Assembly (NCBI RefSeq): GCF_041438805.1 | Contig: NZ_CP109190.1 | Coordinates: 7,626,001 to 7,690,000, forward strand | Origin: Streptomyces sp. NBC_01707 | GTDB lineage: Bacteria > Actinomycetota > Actinomycetes > Streptomycetales > Streptomycetaceae | Direction of reading: 5' to 3' | Length of the DNA: 64,000 bases | In this document: positions 62,516 to 64,000 of the stretch, piece after piece | Layout of the letters: every line of letters begins with the position of its first letter | Position numbering within the stretch: position 1 is the first letter of the stretch | The notes under the pieces: model-generated | What the model was told of the DNA's origin: nothing | Database searches by the model: none | What the model saw: the letters and a program-made list of their open reading frames with translations, nothing else | Position numbers and translations under genes: made by a program

Positions 62516-64000
62516 CCGAGTCCGACGCCGCCGCCGGGTCCGGCTACGCGGCAAAGCCCTGGATCGCCCTGCTCAGCGAGGCCCAGCGGGCCCCCGTCAG
62601 CCCCGCCGAGACCTTGGTGCACGCCTTTCGCGCCTCCGTCGCCCGCGCCCCCGAGCACCCGGCCCTCGCCTACTTCGACGGGCGCCTCAGCTACCGCGAG
62701 ACCGATGAGCTCTCCGACTCGGTCGCCGGTCATCTCGCCGCGAAGGGCCTGCAGCGCGGCGACCGGGTCGCGATCATGCTGCAGAACTCCCCGCAGTTCG
62801 TACTCGCGCTGCTCGGCGCCTGGAAGGCGGGGGCGACCGTCGTCCCGCTCAACCCGATGTACAAGTCCGGCGAGGTCGGCCATGTGCTGAAGGACGCCGA
62901 GGTCGCCGCGCTGATCTGCGCGGACCGGGCCTGGGACTCGTATCTGCGGGACACCGCGGCCGCCGCCCCGACGGTACGGATCGCCGTCACCGCCTGCGAG
63001 CTCGACCTCCAGAGCCAGAACGACGACCGGGTCCTGAACTTCGAGCGGCTGCCGGCCCCCGAGGACGCCGACGACCTCGTGGCCGTCGCCCGCCGCGGGC
63101 TCGCCGCCCCCGAAGACCGCGAGCTCACCGCCGCCGACGTGGCGCTGATCAGCTACACCTCCGGGACCAGCGGCACCCCCAAGGGCGCCATGAACTCCCA
63201 CGGCAACATCATGGTCAACGCCGAGCGCCAGCGAACCGGACACCCGGTCGCCGAGGGCTCCTCGTACTTCGCGCTCGCCCCGCTGTTCCACATCACCGGC
63301 ATGGTGTGCCAGCTGGCCGCCTGTCTCACCAACGCGGGCACCCTCGTCCTCGCATACCGCTTCCACCCCGGTGTCGTCCTCGACGCGTTCGCCGAGCACC
63401 GCCCCGCGTACACCGTCGGACCGTCGACCGCCTTCATGGCGCTCGCCGCCCACCCCGACGTGACCCGTGAGCACTTCGCCTCGTTCCAGGTGATCTCGTC
63501 CGGCGGTGCACCGCTGCCGCCCGCGCTCGTGGAGAAGTTCCGTGCGGGCTTCGGCCCGTACATCCGCAACGGCTACGGTCTCACCGAGTGCACGGCGCCC
63601 TGTGCCTCCGTACCGCCCGAGCGGGAAGCCCCCGTCGACCCGGTCTCCGGGACGCTCTCCGTCGGCGTTCCCGGCCCGGACACGATCGTCCGGATCCTCG
63701 ACGAGAACGGCGACGAGGTGCCGTTCGGCGAACAGGGCGAGATCGCCGTCCGCGGCCCCCAGGTCGTCTCCGGCTACTGGCGGCTGCCCGAGGCCTCCGC
63801 CGCCGCCTTCCCGGACGGTGAGCTGCGGACGGGCGACATCGGCTTCATGGACCGCGACGGCTGGCTGTACGTCGTCGACCGCAAGAAGGACATGATCAAC
63901 GCCTCCGGCTTCAAGGTCTGGCCGCGCGAGGTGGAAGATGTCCTGTACACCCACCCGGCGGTGCGGGAAGCGGCCGTCGTCGGTGTCCCCGACGCCTACC
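62512..64000 (+). CDS. Acyl-CoA synthetase / AMP-binding enzyme (3' end cut by window)
   Basis: At least 496 residues of an ANL-superfamily ligase that activates a carboxylate as acyl-AMP then CoA thioester. The P-loop is YTSGTSGTPKGAM, A5 is NGYGLTEC, A7 is LRTGDIG, and A8 DRKKDMINASGFKVWPREVE is visible near the window end. The frame remains open at 64000; about 30-50 residues including the A10 lysine should follow. The start overlaps the SDR stop. Confidence 0.93.
   Translation, partial: MTESDAAAGSGYAAKPWIALLSEAQRAPVSPAETLVHAFRASVARAPEHPALAYFDGRLSYRETDELSDSVAGHLAAKGLQRGDRVAIMLQNSPQFVLALLGAWKAGATVVPLNPMYKSGEVGHVLKDAEVAALICADRAWDSYLRDTAAAAPTVRIAVTACELDLQSQNDDRVLNFERLPAPEDADDLVAVARRGLAAPEDRELTAADVALISYTSGTSGTPKGAMNSHGNIMVNAERQRTGHPVAEGSSYFALAPLFHITGMVCQLAACLTNAGTLVLAYRFHPGVVLDAFAEHRPAYTVGPSTAFMALAAHPDVTREHFASFQVISSGGAPLPPALVEKFRAGFGPYIRNGYGLTECTAPCASVPPEREAPVDPVSGTLSVGVPGPDTIVRILDENGDEVPFGEQGEIAVRGPQVVSGYWRLPEASAAAFPDGELRTGDIGFMDRDGWLYVVDRKKDMINASGFKVWPREVEDVLYTHPAVREAAVVGVPDAY

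Overview
This window comes from a high-GC actinomycete chromosome, almost certainly a Streptomyces. Coding regions are strongly GC-biased at the third codon position, GTG starts and ATGA or GTGA stop/start overlaps are frequent, and the gene content is typical of the genus: a SARP-type regulator, many TetR and GntR regulators, secreted S8 protease, SGNH lipase, penicillin acylase, a sortase-anchored LPMO and a SoxR. No rRNA, tRNA, CRISPR array, plasmid or phage module was seen. The window looks like chromosomal accessory or arm-proximal sequence with some gene decay.

Layout. 0-5.7 kb: a cell-surface AA10 LPMO running off the left edge; a gene-poor 1.3 kb stretch holding a 128-bp repeat that recurs at 2.7 kb; a 75-residue RGG/GGGY low-complexity protein with its own terminator; a polysaccharide deacetylase and an acyltransferase-3; and the fossil of a PadR-ABC transporter operon whose palindromic operators survive. 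5.9-13.8 kb: a methyltransferase-NUDIX-VOC triple fusion, DUF402 and GNAT genes, a short GntR, a DUF5925 AAA ATPase, an SGNH lipase, a Ser/Thr kinase and a small basic protein. 13.8-22.2 kb: a CoA-transferase scrap, a Tat-exported M20 amidohydrolase, a DrrAB-like exporter divergent from its TetR with two clear operators, an ISP-C domain protein, a GntR/UTRA regulator and homogentisate dioxygenase.

22.4-36.2 kb: a translationally coupled trio (secreted beta-helix protein with membrane tail, cupredoxin-like lipoprotein, polytopic membrane protein), then a TetR and a molybdopterin oxidoreductase, a citrate transporter with an MFS partner, an orphan sugar-importer ATPase, and an ABC exporter whose promoter has the 19-bp spacer and dyad of a MerR/SoxR-controlled promoter. 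36.2-45.1 kb: a giant SARP-ATPase regulator and a coupled S8 protease / FG-GAP propeller pair. 45.4-64 kb: aldehyde and alcohol dehydrogenases, an MHS-type MFS transporter, PPK2, an EamA exporter with an ArsR regulator, an acyl-CoA dehydrogenase with a divergent TetR, a YiaA-like protein, a TetR with a MaoC hydratase, SoxR, a zinc-ribbon protein, penicillin acylase, a NamZ-type muramidase, and an SDR plus acyl-CoA synthetase that runs off the right edge.

How the genes connect. Three small regulons can be read from shared sites: (1) one 19-bp palindrome type lies before both the aldehyde/alcohol dehydrogenase operon and the acyl-CoA dehydrogenase, which faces a TetR gene; (2) an identical 16-mer lies before a TetR gene and before the MaoC gene that converges on it; (3) the ABC exporter promoter at 34.25 kb resembles a SoxR box and the window encodes SoxR. 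The most interesting undescribed candidates are the beta-helix/cupredoxin/membrane trio, the RGG/GGGY microprotein and the triple-domain fusion.
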